Below are positions 1-11,009 of a stretch of 64,000 bases of DNA, piece by piece. The translations under genes and the position numbers were made by a program. The notes beneath the pieces were generated by a model. The model did not search any database, was not told the origin of the DNA, and was given only the letters and a program-made list of their open reading frames with translations. The stretch comes from Riptortus pedestris (taxonomy: Eukaryota; Arthropoda; Insecta; Hemiptera; Alydidae), in the NCBI GenBank assembly GCA_019009955.1, contig CM032232.1, forward strand, positions 142,748,501 to 142,812,500, given 5' to 3'. Within the stretch, counting starts at the first letter, position 1. Each line of letters begins with the position of its first letter.

Positions 1-612
1 AAAACACATTAGTAACACATTATTGTAAATTGTTTTTTGTTTATGAGTACATGATTCAATAACTAATTCTCCCAAGAGAAACTCCGAACCATTTCCAATA
101 GTTTATTCCATGAACTAGATTGGGGATGTACCCCGATTAAAAGCGTTACCAGAAACCTCTCAGTTGGATAGAATTGGGTTTATTTGTGTTTACTCTAATT
201 TTAATGGCCTAATCAGAACCACCGCTGAGAGCTAATTACGAAACTTTCCATTTAATTAGCTCAAATCAACGTGTACAGGTAGATATACCTACAACAACAA
301 CGGTTCTGCCAGATAGTTTGCTATTTATTAACAACAGTAAAACAATACTCAGCCCAGCGAATCAACCCACGCAGCCAGAATAGGAAGGTATTTATCAGCC
401 CATAATTACACCAATATCCGGATATTCGGTAACAACAATACATCAATTGCATTTACTAAATTAATTATTAAGGGATAATTTAATTGAACGGGCCTGCACC
501 AAAACAATGAAGATTTCAACTTTTTGAAGGAATAGTTCATCAAACCTATGGGAAAAACATTATCAGAAATACTTTGGTTCCTATTTCTTAGTAGATAAGT
601 GTGTGTGGACAC
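1..612. other. Unassigned AT-rich flank
   Basis: I see no coding pattern, terminal inverted repeats or tRNA-like promoter boxes here. The short minus-strand open frame at 406-633 has no recognisable motif and is probably chance. Confidence 0.5.
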
Positions 613-3095
613 AATGTTTCTTTGAGTCACCATAGAAGAAGGACCCCAAAAAGTCCCTTATGATATCTGCCCTATATTTCTTTGAGTCACCATAGAAGAT
701 GCCCACAACAAGGTCCTCAAGATATCCTCCCTATATTTCTTTAAGTCACCATAGAAGAAGCTACCCACAACAAGGTCCTCATGATATCCTCCCTACATTC
801 CTTTAAGTCACCATAGAAGAACCTGCCTAACTAACAGGGCCCTCATGATATCCTCCCTATATTTCTCTCAGGCACCATAGAAGAACCTGCCTAACTAACA
901 GGGCCCTCATGATATCCTCCCTATATTTCTCTCAGGCACCATAGAAAAACCTGCCTAACTAACAAGGTCCTCATGATATCCTCCCTATATTTCACTCAGG
1001 CACCATAGAAGAAGCTATCCAACTACAAGTATGTTCTGATATCCTCCCTACATTTCTCTCAGGCGCCATAGAAGAAGCTACCCACAACAAGGTCCTCATG
1101 ATATCCTCCCTATATTTTCTCTCAGGCACCATAGAAGAAGAAACTGCCTCTAACAGGGCCCTCATGATATCCTCCCTATATTTCACTCAGGCACCATAGA
1201 AGAACCTGCCTCTAACAGGGCCGTCATGATATCCTCCCTATATTTCTCTCAGGCACCATAGAAGAACCTGCCTAACTAATAAGGACCTCATAATATGCTC
1301 CCTATATTTCTTTCAGGCATCATAGAAGAAGCTACCCACAACTGGGCCCTCATGAAATCCTCCCTATATTTCTCTCAGGCACCATAGAAGAAAGTATCTC
1401 TAACATGGGCCTCATGATATCCTCCCTATATTTCTCTCAGGCACCATAGAAGAAAGTATCTCTAACATGGGCCTCATGATATCCTCCCTATATTTCTCTC
1501 AGGCACCATAGAAGAAATTACCTCTAACAGGACACTAATGATATCCTCCCTATATTTCTCTCAGGCACCATAGAAGAAATTACCTCACTAACAAGGTCAT
1601 GATATCCTCCCTATATTTCTCTCAGGCACCATAGAAGAACCTGCCTCTAACAGGGCCTCATAATATCCTCCCTATATTTCTTTGAGTCACCATAGAAGAA
1701 GCTACCCACAACAAGGTCCTCATGATATCCTCCCTATATTTCTTTGAGTCACCATAGAAGAAGCTACCCACAACAAGGTCCTCATGATATCCTCCCTATA
1801 TTTCTTTGAGTCACCATAGAAGAAGCTACCCACAACAAGGTCCTCAAGATATCCTCCTTATATTTCTCTCAGGCACCAGAAAAGAAACTACCCCTAACAG
1901 GACACTCATGATAGCCTCCTTATATTTCTCTCAGGCACCAGAGAAGAAAGTACCTCTAACAGGGTACTCGTGATAGCCTCCTTATATTTCTCTCAGGCAC
2001 CAGAGAAGAAGCTATCCAACTACAAGTATGTTCTGATATCCTCCCTATATTTCACTCAGGCGCCATAGAAGAAACTGCCTCTAACAGGGTCCTCATGATA
2101 TCCTCCCTATATTTCTCTCAGGCGCCATAGAAGAAACTGCCTCTAACAGGGCCGTCATGATATCCTCCCTATATTTCTCTCAGTCGCCATAGAAGAAACT
2201 ACCTCTAACAGGGGCATCATGATATCCTCCCTATATTTCTCTCAGTCACCATAGAAGAAACTACCTCTAACAGGGCCATCATGATATCCTCCCTATATTT
2301 CTCTCAGGCGCCATAGAAGAAACTGCCTCTAACAGGGCCGTCATGATATCCTCCCTATATTTCACTCAGGCGCCATAGAAGAAACTGCCTCTAACAGGGC
2401 CGTCATGATATCCTTCCTATATTTCACTCAGGCACCATAGAAGAATCTACCTCTAACAAGTCCCTCAAGATATCCTCCATATATTTCTCTTAGGCACTTT
2501 AGAAGAAAGTACCTCTAACAGGGCACTCTCGATATCCTCCTTATATTTCTCTCAGGCACCAGAAAAGAAACTACCCCTAACAGGACACTCATGATAGCCT
2601 CCCTATATTTCTCTCAGGCACCATAGAAGAAACTACCCCTAACAGGATACCCATGATAGCCTCCCTGTATTTCTCTCAGGCACCATAGAAGAAACTACCC
2701 CTAACAGGATACCCATGATAGCCTCCCTGTATTTCTCTCAGGCACCATAGAATAAACTACCCCTAACAGGATACCCATGATAGCCTCCCTGTATTTCTCT
2801 CAGGCACCATAGAAGAAAGTACCTCTAACAGGACACTCATGATATCTTCCCTATATTTCTTTCAGGCACCATAGAAGAAATTACCTCAGACAAGTCCGTT
2901 ATGATTCCTCCCTCCTATATTTCTTTCAGGCACTATAGAAGAAGCTAACTAACTAAGAAGGCCCTCATTATATCCTCCGTATATTTCTTTCTGGCACCAT
3001 AGAAGAAACTATTCTAACAGGAACTCATGATATCTTCTCTATATTCCTTCAAGCACCTTAGAAGATATCCCTAAGGAAGGTCCTTATAATGATCT
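613..3095. repeat. ~63-bp tandem repeat array (minisatellite, about 39 copies)
   Basis: A head-to-tail array whose units run 61-66 bp. Each unit carries the core GATATCCTCCCTATATTTC, then a CTCAGGCACCATAGAAGAA-like stretch, then a variable linker (CTCTAACAGGG, CTAACTAACAGGG or CACAACAAGGTCC types). Measured spacings are 64 bp near 847-911 and 62 bp near 2101-2163. Variants cluster in blocks: three nearly identical AACTACCCCTAACAGGATACC-type units lie at about 2625-2800, and TTTGAGTCACC units flank both 660-800 and 1680-1860. This suggests local homogenisation. Units decay after about 2900. No coding function is evident. Confidence 0.95.
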
Positions 3096-3169
3096 CGATG
3101 ATATAAATTTAATTACTACGAATGTTGTAATATTCTTATTTTTTCTATCATAAATATTAATGGAAATAT

Positions 3170-3402
3170 TTGAATGTTTCAGTTTTTAGCCTCAATAAAC
3201 CCCCATTTCTACTTATGTCATATTAACAATAAGCAGTTTTACCAAGAACCACATTATTCTAAGCTATATCGTTCTCAAGAGTCCTTTTTTTTACATAAAA
3301 ATTTAGAATATGATTATAGTAGATGAGGTCAAAAGTATGTATAACCAGTGGGCCATTCTAACAAATTGGAAATCTGTTTAGTTTACGCAGCTCCTGTTGC
3401 CC
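3170..3402 (+). mobile_element. Family A (Helentron/HINE-like) 3' half, decayed
   Basis: This contains the CAGTTTTTAGCCTCAATAAACCCCCA body segment of family A, followed by GAAATCTGTTTAGTTTACGCAG with a weakened 3' hairpin. The 5' end is missing. Confidence 0.6.
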
Positions 3403-4480
3403 TACTTTTTTATCTCACTAGCTGTCACCATAGAGGAGCCAAAACTCGAACAATGTGTTTATCACATACCTTTTCTACCCTACTTCAGTACTAAGGAAGG
3501 TCTCTCAAACAAGTCCTCATGTTTTCTGGTATTATTTTTACACGATAAATACTTCCCAGCGTGAATTCAATAATACCTTTTAAATGAAATAATTAAAGGT
3601 GGCTGAATAGTTTCATTAAAGGCATATCGTAATTTGAAATGAGTATTTTCATGGCACGACGTGAGGCATTGGAAGTGCTGATCCATGTAGTGTAGATCGA
3701 CAGCTGTAAAGGTGGATATGCTGGGGGCTGGTGAAGAGAGAGGCTGGATCAGCCGGACCAATCAACCATTAGTGTGCGAGGGGAGGGGAGGGGGTGGATT
3801 TGAAATTTAAATTGGCCGAGGGTCGTTCCTCCCCCGGGATAGCCCTCTAGTTCCTATTTGAATTTCTGGAAGTTTACCAATCTTCCTTGTGATCCACTTT
3901 ACTTTGAGTATATGTTAGCGGGTCCTTTAAATAATATCAAGAAGACATAATACTACTATACTATATAATGGCATTTACCAATCACTAACCCAAGGGAACC
4001 ACAAACAATATCAAATTTTACAAACTCTGGCATAAAACCATTTATTTATTTTGCCTCTTTGTGGTGCCTCATCAGAAATATAATACTGCTAAATAAATTC
4101 ATTTTGGTTCCATGGAGATTCAACCTTCTAGGTAGATAACGTATCAGCTGCTGAGGGATTTGAGGTATAATAAACAACTGCTTACTCAAGGTTATTAAAA
4201 TCAAGTCCAAAAAAAAATAATGAATACTCTAACACTCACAAATTCATCCCTTCATAGTAATTATCCATTTTCAAGATGATGTTACAAATGTAGTTTTTGA
4301 TTTCGGTTTCTTTGTGTACGACCCTTAAGTAAATCCATTTAATTTTATTATATAAATATTCTTCTGAATAATTTTCATTTTAGTTTTTTTTTGTTAGTTA
4401 TGTTCAAATGCAGAAGGCTAAAATTAGATAAGTTAATATTAAAAAGAATGTTCCACTGACATGAATTGTTTTCACTATTA
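3403..4480. other. Unassigned sequence
   Basis: Mostly AT-rich sequence with a purine-rich patch at about 3778-3795 and a small GC-rich palindromic stretch near 3815-3852. I could support no gene, terminal repeat or RNA gene. Confidence 0.4.
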
Positions 4481-4482
4481 TC

Positions 4483-4690
4483 AATAAGGACTATGTGAGT
4501 TAAAGCGTTGAACTTAATGTCACATGGTAAACCTAGAGTGGCGAGTTCGATTCCCGCCTGGACAGAGGAATTTATTTAGTGACGAAATTCATTAAATAAA
4601 ATCCTTAGTCCCACTCTGGCTAGGGTGGTAACCTGTAAATAACCCGTCCCAATTAGCCATAGTTTCAAAAAGTGGACGTTAATAAATAAT
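4483..4690 (+). mobile_element. tRNA-derived SINE (family S)
   Basis: The tRNA-like head has a box A-like ATGTGAGTTAAAGCG and a perfect box B-like GAGTTCGATTCCCG. A conserved body follows (ATTTATTTAGTGACGAAATTC, then GGTGGTAACCTG, then CCCGTCCCAATTAGCC), ending in AATAAATAA. The same body recurs at 6583, 6975, 17385, 23439 and 42980, which makes this a mobile SINE rather than a tRNA gene. The split promoter would be read by RNA polymerase III. Confidence 0.88.
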
Positions 4691-5009
4691 TTAATTCTAT
4701 TATCAATATTGGTTTTAATACAGCTTTATTTTTATTCTTAATTATTAATTTAGCAAATTACTCCGAGGGGAAATCTTTTTATTCTACCAACTACACTCAT
4801 TCTGTATTTACTTCCTAGTTGTGGTGCTCAGGCAATGCTTTGTCGGCCTACATTTCAGTTCTGGGATCCTGGTATTTAGGAGTGATACAGCACCTTAGGG
4901 GTACCTTTAGTGGCTATATCTGAAGCACAACAGCTAAATTTTATATAACTGACTAGGACAGAAGGGAATGGAAAACCTCTATCTGAAATTAGTTACCAAA
5001 TAGCCTTTA

Positions 5010-5049
<40 letters not shown>

Positions 5050-5659
5050 CATATGATGATGGAGGTAATTGGCCAGAATCCCCTCATATTATATTTGACA
5101 AATATAATAAAGAACTTATAAAGTTTATGAAAAGTATAGATATGGATGTAGCAAAAATACATTAGAATGTAAATATGATTGCGAGGAATGGGGATTTGAA
5201 ATCAGAATATTTGCCTTGCTTTGCATAGACTCGCAAATTAAACATTGGTTGAGTTTAACTTTAATCGATTTGTTTTTTCTTATTTTATTTATTTATCTTA
5301 CTTATTTTAATATTTTATTTTATTATTATTATTTTTTTATATTATATTTGATTATATAGTTGATTAACGTGTGTACCTTAAAAAATGTATTTAGACATAA
5401 TCATACATGTAACATGCCATGTGGCAATGGAACATGTATTCAAATGAATAACTCCTCATTGGGTTACTATGAGAAAAAAAAATGATGATGCGACATAGAT
5501 TTGTGTTGTAAATAATTTTTTACTCCTCCATTACATAGCATTATTTCCTTGTAGACAGTACGAGTAATTCGTTAAGAGTCTGGAAATTCAAAAAGTGTAC
5601 AAAATAAGGATGGCTCGATGAGAGTGTTAAATTATGTGAAAAATATAAGAAAAAAAAAA
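4691..5659. other. Unassigned AT-rich stretch with a (TA)n microsatellite
   Basis: A TA dinucleotide run lies at about 5012-5044, followed by AT-rich sequence with TTTATTTATTTA patches near 5280-5340. I see no gene. Confidence 0.5.
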
Positions 5660-5667
5660 TTACTCAC

Positions 5668-5745
5668 AGTATCGAGACCGAAAAGTGATGAGACTTTTCG
5701 AAGTAAGCCTTCGGGTTGCTGTTTCTTCTTGCGTCGGGACGTCAT
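5668..5745 (-). CDS. Candidate coding exon (first or early exon) of an unidentified host gene
   Basis: On the minus strand an ATG at 5745, with G at -3, opens a frame of exactly 26 codons. It begins MTSRRKKKQQPEGLL and ends LFGLDT, directly before a GTGAGTAA splice donor at 5667-5660. The peptide is basic at its start, then amphipathic, and base composition is less AT-rich than in the flanks. TATATAAA lies about 55 bases upstream of the ATG. A plausible acceptor, TTGTTTCCACGCAG, ends at 5829, so the exon could instead be internal to a transcript and span 5828-5668. A competing ATG about 26 bases upstream opens another frame that stops just after the donor. I do not recognise the protein. The supporting signals are the donor, codon phase 0 and peptide composition; the gene itself is inference. 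Confidence 0.45.
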
Positions 5746-5789
5746 GGCTGGAGCCACTAAAATCCATTCGACAATGAGGGTGGTTTATA

Positions 5790-5797
5790 TATGAACA
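5790..5797 (-). promoter_or_regulatory. Possible TATA box upstream of the exon candidate
   Basis: The minus-strand motif TATATAAA lies about 45-55 bases upstream of the ATG at 5745, with TCATTG (a weak arthropod initiator) shortly downstream. The TATA-to-start spacing is shorter than ideal, so this is only a possible core promoter. Confidence 0.25.
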
Positions 5798-6124
5798 AGA
5801 GGAAGTAGTCAGCTGAACCTGCACCAGGCTGCGTGGAAACAATATGATGTTTATGTTGAGGCGGCACAACACCAAAGCAGTTAATACAAAGCAGCCAAAA
5901 GGGAAACAGTTCAAGAGATTCTGACTCGAGAGGCGACTTTATGAAAGACGAATTGTTCAATGAAGAACCTCGAAGGAAGAAGAAATAAGATGAAGTACGG
6001 AATTAGTAGATATTTTAGATCTAACTCTAAGTGAGGCAGAAAGATTAAAAATGATTTTATTGATTTATATGAAAAACACCATCGGTATATTAAAATAATA
6101 ATTTTATAACTTTTTGGAGCTCAG

Positions 6125-6505
6125 TACTATTGTCATACCTGATGGTAGACGCCGTCATTACTTACTGATTGTCAAGTACATTTGGCAAGCGCTTATGGTG
6201 CAATGATTTAACTTTCAAGCCTTTTGTTAGTAGTCACTTGAAATTTCACGTATTTAAGTAGTCTTTTAGTCAGTTATAATTTGTTATCTTCATTTTGGGA
6301 AAGTTTGTCACGTAATGCGGTTGTTGACATGCCTGCATGGATTTTATGTATCCATAGATAACATCTAATAGCTGGCTAAAGGATTACGTAAATACAGGAA
6401 ATTTCAAGGGTCTACCCAGTTCCACAAACAACAGACAACGAGGATGGTGGAATAACTACAAAAGTGCTTGCCACATGTACTTGACAATCAGCTATGAAAA
6501 TAGTA
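6125..6505. mobile_element. MITE-like element with ~45-bp inverted ends
   Basis: The left end carries TACTAT, then TGATTGTCAAGTACATTTGG and CAAGCGCTT. The right end, read in reverse complement, gives TACTATTTTCATAGC, TGATTGTCAAGTACATGTGG and CAAGCACTT. The left arm holds about 25 extra bases between the matching blocks. The interior has no coding sequence. Length is about 380 bp. The superfamily cannot be assigned because the target duplication is not clear. Confidence 0.55.
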
Positions 6506-6582
6506 TTATATATACTAGTGGAACCAGCTCACTATTTAATATTTTGAAGCATGAGTGTTAAAGCATTGGTCTGTTAGTAAAC

Positions 6583-6800
6583 TTGGTGTGAGTTAAGGAG
6601 TTGGTCTTAATCTCACGTGGTAGACCTAGAGTGGCGGGTTCGATTCCCGCCCTGGGCAGTAGAAATTTATTTAGTGATGGACTCATTAAATAAACTCCTT
6701 GGGCCCACCCTGGCTAGAAAAGGGTGGTAACCTGTAGGTAACCCGCCCCGATTAGCCTAGTAGCATAAAATCAACGTAAATAATAATAAACAATAAACAA
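6583..6800 (+). mobile_element. tRNA-derived SINE (family S), near-complete
   Basis: The head has GTGTGAGTTAAGGAGTTGG and box B GGGTTCGATTCCCGCC. The body has GTAGAAATTTATTTAGTGATG and AAAGGGTGGTAACCTGTAGG, and the tail is AATAATAATAAAC. Among the copies here it keeps box B best and is probably one of the younger ones. Confidence 0.88.
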
Positions 6801-6804
6801 ATAA

Positions 6805-6950
6805 ACTTGGTAAATCCAGAGTCATGGGCTCGACTCCAGAGTGGGGCAAAAGGAATTTATTTAATCACAAACTCACTAAATAAAATCTTTAGTCCCATCC
6901 CCACTAGAAGAGGGTGTTAACCTGTAGATAAAATGGATGTTAACAAATAA
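6805..6950 (+). mobile_element. tRNA-derived SINE (family S), degenerate
   Basis: It begins at AAACTTGGTAAATCCAGAG with a mutated box B (GGGCTCGACTCCAG). It keeps the body GGAATTTATTTAATCAC and GAGGGTGTTAACCTGTAGA. The 5' head is truncated. It lies directly downstream of another copy. Confidence 0.75.
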
Positions 6951-6974
6951 CGATGATAACTTTTTTATTAGCGA

Positions 6975-7205
6975 CAGGGCTCAGGTTAGCAATGTGAGTT
7001 AAAGTGTTGCCCTTAATCTCACATGGTAAACCTAGAGTGGAGAGTTCGATTCCTAAATGAGCAATAGGAATTTATTTAGTGGCAAACTCATTAAATAAAA
7101 TACTAAGTTACAGGTTACCACCCTGGCCAGAAAATAGTGGTAACCTGTAGACAACCCATCCCAATTAGCCATGGTAACAAAAAGTGGATATTAATAAATA
7201 ATAGT
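6975..7205 (+). mobile_element. tRNA-derived SINE (family S) with an internal rearrangement
   Basis: The head GGGCTCAGGTTAGCAATGTG and box B GAGTTCGATTCC are present. The body contains an inverted TTACAGGTTACCACCC next to the normal GTGGTAACCTGTAG, which creates a hairpin at about 7107-7150. The tail is TAATAAATAATAG. It is the third copy within 620 bp. Confidence 0.82.
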
Positions 7206-8894
7206 AATTATTAGTGAGAATCATTTTATGCACCTGCCGGAAGTCATACTCGAGAATCACGGATAACTAGTCAAGCACTCTATTGTTGAGTTACAGGTAC
7301 AACTACCAACTCGAGCATATGAATTAGGGAGAGAGAATGAAAAGTAAGGCTTGGAAAGAACATTACTCATACGGGTTATCAGACAATGTTTATTTCAATG
7401 GTAGAAAATTCCACGAGATCTTTTTTTTGGAAAAATACTTTTCAATCGAGTTCAAGGTTGACATTCATATAATAGATCTATAGCCAACTGACTTAACCTC
7501 ATTCGGGAATCTCAGTATTAATGACCTCCCAAGTAATGAATGGACTGTCTCAGCCAATGTAAGGGGGAGCGAGCAATTCAAAACTGTAAGTAGCAATCTC
7601 AATTAAATTTAATAAATACATTATGTTAGGAGGCACATATTAATGGAGTATGTAGCAAATGAATTATCATTTAAGTTTATAAAAAATTAATTAATTTTGA
7701 AAAAGAATGGCCCCTGAAGAGGTGGTAGGTTTAGCCACGAAACATGGAGGGCAATGTGAATAAAGTTTGGGTGGAAAGAAACGTGTTCTTATTGGTGATC
7801 CTTGTCATTAAACTATGAAGAATATACAAGAATATTGGGTCCAGGAAAAGAAAAAAATATATATACAGTAATATGTGTGAGTAGGTGTAGAAATGAATTT
7901 TAATGACTAACAATATCTTTTGATTGGTGTCTTCAAACTTTTTGGCCAAAATATAATAAATCCTGCCTGTAATTAACTCATAATCTGGGCCACCAGACAA
8001 TTGGATTAATTATCTGGAGTCCCATTGAGCGAAGGGCAAGAGGACAATGAGGAAAAATGGGGTTGGATGGATGAGGAAAGACTTTGGGTCAGAAATTATA
8101 AGAAAGCCATAAAAAGCTTCGATAGACAATAGCCAATCTAGACTCTAGAGTGATTAATGAATCAACTTAACCCGGGAGCCAATTACACTGATAGGGAATT
8201 GAGAAAGTTCCCTCCCAGTCTACAATCTCACTTTGGCAATTTGAAAGAAAAGAAATTGCCTTGGAAAATCTTATTGCAGAGAAAAAAGAAAGACTCAATA
8301 AAGGACAAACAGTCCCTGCATTGGTGGTAATAATAATGCAACAGTCCAGCATACAGGGGTCGCATACACTAAGCGGATTACCCCACGACCTGGAAATCTC
8401 ATCTCACCATCTATTCTCTATTTCTTCCATAGTAAAAAGCCTGTGTAAAAGGAGATTGAAATGTAAGCTGGGCATGAGAATTTTAGTGCCTCACTTAAAG
8501 TATAAACCACATGAGTTTTAATTCGCATTTCAACTTAGGGAACAGGCAGAAGTGACATGCCATAAGATCTAGTGAATAAGGTGGATGTTCTAACACTGGG
8601 ATGCTGTACTTGGCTCGATAAACTAATATCATTACATAACAAGTATGATTAATATAAGGCCACTTATTACAAACGAATAATTATTTACTTAAGGCTCACG
8701 TAATCAAGAATTAGTTACTGTAAATATTATTACTTTTTATTATATTATTTCTAATGTGTATATACATGTTCAAATATTTTATTGTTTCCATATATAATAT
8801 TATTTTAATTAATGAAAGGACTCCTGTAAAAAGAAAAAAATTCTTAAACACAGGATTTTTCAATCTCTCTTCTTCTTTTTCTTCTATATTTCAG
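7206..8894. other. Unassigned sequence
   Basis: Several short open frames on both strands lack recognisable motifs. A strong pyrimidine tract at about 8860-8894 ends in TTCAG and precedes the weak exon candidate annotated separately. Confidence 0.4.
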
Positions 8895-8930
8895 AATTGA
8901 GTTTATGCTTGTATATGTCGCTAACAATGG
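8895..8930 (+). other. Weak 36-nt microexon candidate
   Basis: A long pyrimidine tract (CTCTCTTCTTCTTTTTCTTC) ending in TATTTCAG is followed by 36 bases, then GTAAATAA. In one phase the segment reads IEFMLVYVANNG without a stop. The donor is sub-optimal and nothing else supports a plus-strand gene, so chance is quite possible. Confidence 0.2.
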
Positions 8931-9118
8931 GTAAATAATAATTAATAATAAGGTCCTTATCAATTGTATGTAAAACTAGCCTAGCTACGTGAACCTGCGG
9001 AACTTGGGAGTATTAATTGGATTCCAGATTTGTATTGGAAGCGAAGAGTGTGTGGTGAGTGAGTGGATGGACATATAGCTTAAATAAATTAAAAAGAAGT
9101 GTAGACAAAAAATAAATT

Positions 9119-10024
9119 TATATATATAAAATTGTAACCTCTGTCTGTAGATTGATTTTTTTTCTCAAAATTTCACGGTACTTGTTCATTTCACATGTCA
9201 TAGGCACCATAACTGCATTTTGTTTCTTTCGTGAATGTTTGTTTGTTTATTTTTTCACGCATAAACTTCTGAACAGAATTTTATGAAATTCGTATGTATA
9301 TTACTAGTAACTCAACTTAGACTTTAGGCTATATTAATATTCTCTGAGACGAACAGGAGTGAGGGTTATAAGAGATGCCTGAAATTAAAAATAGCGATAT
9401 TTCATTTTCTATAGGTTTTTCGGCAAATATGTATATGACAAATGATGTTTATTTTGTTATTTAGATTAACTTTTGTTATATTCACTTTTGTTGAATACCA
9501 AGTATAAACGAGAAATGCACTGAAAACTAAAACGGTAGCCGACAATTGTATTTGGCACTAACGATTGAACAAAACTCGGCATGTGAATTAGCATTAATTC
9601 TTAAACGATTATAAGCTATATTAAATTTTTTAGGTTCAAACGGGAGGGGGGGGGGTTATAAGAAAAGCATGAAATACAAATTAGTGATTTTACATTTTCT
9701 GTTGGATTTTCAGTCACTGATGGTCTTTGTACCGTATCAAGGGAAAGGAAGTTTAATTCAAACATAGTTTGGCGAACAGAATACTTTCTATGATTAAGAA
9801 TTATATAGAAAAAAACTACATGCACAGGAGACGGGAAATATAAAAATATTGTGGACAGTGAATCCTCACATAACAAATAATTTTATTATTAACAAATCCA
9901 CAGCAATGACAGGTATACATCGGGAAATGTTAAAATATTGTGGAAAGTAAAGGCTTGCCAAAAAAAAATGACATCATCGTTAAATCTCAAATGAATTGCC
10001 GAGCGAAGCTGGGTATCTTAGCTA

Positions 10025-10025
<1 letters not shown>
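9119..10025 (+). mobile_element. Non-autonomous Helitron-like element (family H)
   Basis: It starts in a TATATATAAAATTGTAACC motif shared with the copies at 18577 and, in reverse, 42314 and 52858. It ends GCGAAGCTGGGTATCTTAG then CTAG at 10025, with T as the next base. The CTAG end, the (decayed) hairpin just upstream and the absence of terminal inverted repeats fit Helitrons, which end in CTRR. Internal motifs such as TTATAAG and TTTTGTTATATTCACTTTTG are shared with other H copies. No Rep/helicase coding sequence is seen, so it would depend on another copy. Confidence 0.72.

Positions 10026-10076
<51 letters not shown>
10026..10076. repeat. (TA)n microsatellite
   Basis: A pure TA dinucleotide run directly abuts the CTAG end of the Helitron-like element, consistent with insertion into AT dinucleotides. 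IYIYIY-type reading frames across it are artefacts. Confidence 0.95.
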
Positions 10077-10078
<2 letters not shown>

Positions 10079-10441
10079 TACTAGTCGTAAGTGCTATAAC
10101 CCCTGTTGACCTACAAGAATAGGATATATAAGTTGAACTATCCAAGAAATTAAAAATTGTATATGAACGTATTAACATGTAAATAGCAAATAGGTTAGTA
10201 TAATTTAATTACTTTGTAATATATACTAAAACAATCACAGATACAAAGCAACCACAACACTAAATTTTACATTTTCTAAAGGGCATAATAACCACGATGA
10301 TTGCCGAAACGAGCATCCTACCTACCTACTTGTATATGTTGATTTCAAAACAGAAATGTGATATACATTTTCGAATATATTAAATAGTGCAGTCACAGTG
10401 TAACGAAATGACCTTTGGCAAGGAAAAATGTTATTATTATA
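10077..10441. other. Unassigned spacer
   Basis: AT-rich with no motif that I can interpret. Confidence 0.4.
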
Positions 10442-11007
10442 ACGGGTGTTTTTTTTAGAGGTATAGAACTTTAAATTGCAATAAAACAACGATGGATTAT
10501 TCGATTGACAAGAATTTTTTTTTATTCGAAAGATAATCTTGTGGCATTACATTTTAAATATGATTTCTGGCATATGACCGCCACGGCTGGCTCGGATGTA
10601 GTCCAATCTGGAAGTCCAATTTTCGATGACTTTTTCCAACATTTGTGGCCGTATATCGGCAATAACACGGCGAATGTTGTCTTCCAAATGGTCAAGCGTT
10701 TGTGGCTTATCCGCATAGACCAATGACTTTACATAGCCCCACAGAAAGTAGTCTAGCGGTGTTAAATCACAAGATCTTGGAGGCCAATTCACAGGTCCAA
10801 AACGTGAAATTAGGCGGTCACCAAACGTGTCTTTCAATAAATCGATTGTGGCACGAGCTGTGTGACATGTTGCGCCGTATATGTATAATATTTAAAATGT
10901 AATGCCACAAGATTATCTTTCGAATAAAAAAAAATTCTTGTCAATCAAATAATCCATCGTTGTTTTATTGCAATTTAAAGTTCTATACCTCTAAAAAAAT
11001 CACCCTT
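10442..11007 (-). mobile_element. Mariner-type transposon, internally deleted, with ~120-bp TIRs
   Basis: TA dinucleotides at 10440-10441 and 11008-11009 flank an element with inverted ends of roughly 120 bp each. Starts are ACGGGTG and AAGGGTG, then TTTTTTTAGAGGTATAGAAC on both sides, continuing to GGCATTACATTTTAAATAT with only a few mismatches. The minus-strand interior encodes a transposase C-terminus. High arm identity suggests recent activity or gene conversion. At 566 bp it is less than half the usual ~1.3-kb mariner, so it is non-autonomous. Confidence 0.9.
10547..10837 (-). pseudogene. Tc1/mariner transposase C-terminal fragment
   Basis: The 96-residue minus-strand frame contains NWPPRSCDLTPLDYFLWGYV, the signature around the third catalytic acidic residue of mariner-family DDE transposases. 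KSLVYADKPQTLDHLEDNIR and a C-terminal helical stretch follow. The helix-turn-helix N-terminus and the first two catalytic aspartates are missing, so it cannot catalyse cut-and-paste transposition. Its last residues run into the right-strand copy of the inverted repeat. The M at the start is simply the first ATG left after the internal deletion and not a genuine initiator. Confidence 0.85.
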
Positions 11008-11009
11008 TA

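Noticed and set aside
613..3095. CRISPR-like array of regular repeats
   Set aside because: Repeats and 'spacers' both recur, there are no unique spacers, no cas genes, and the DNA is clearly eukaryotic. It is a minisatellite.
4483..4560. Genuine tRNA gene
   Set aside because: The box A/box B head is attached to a body that recurs in at least six other places, and a 7-bp acceptor stem cannot be formed. It is a tRNA-derived SINE.
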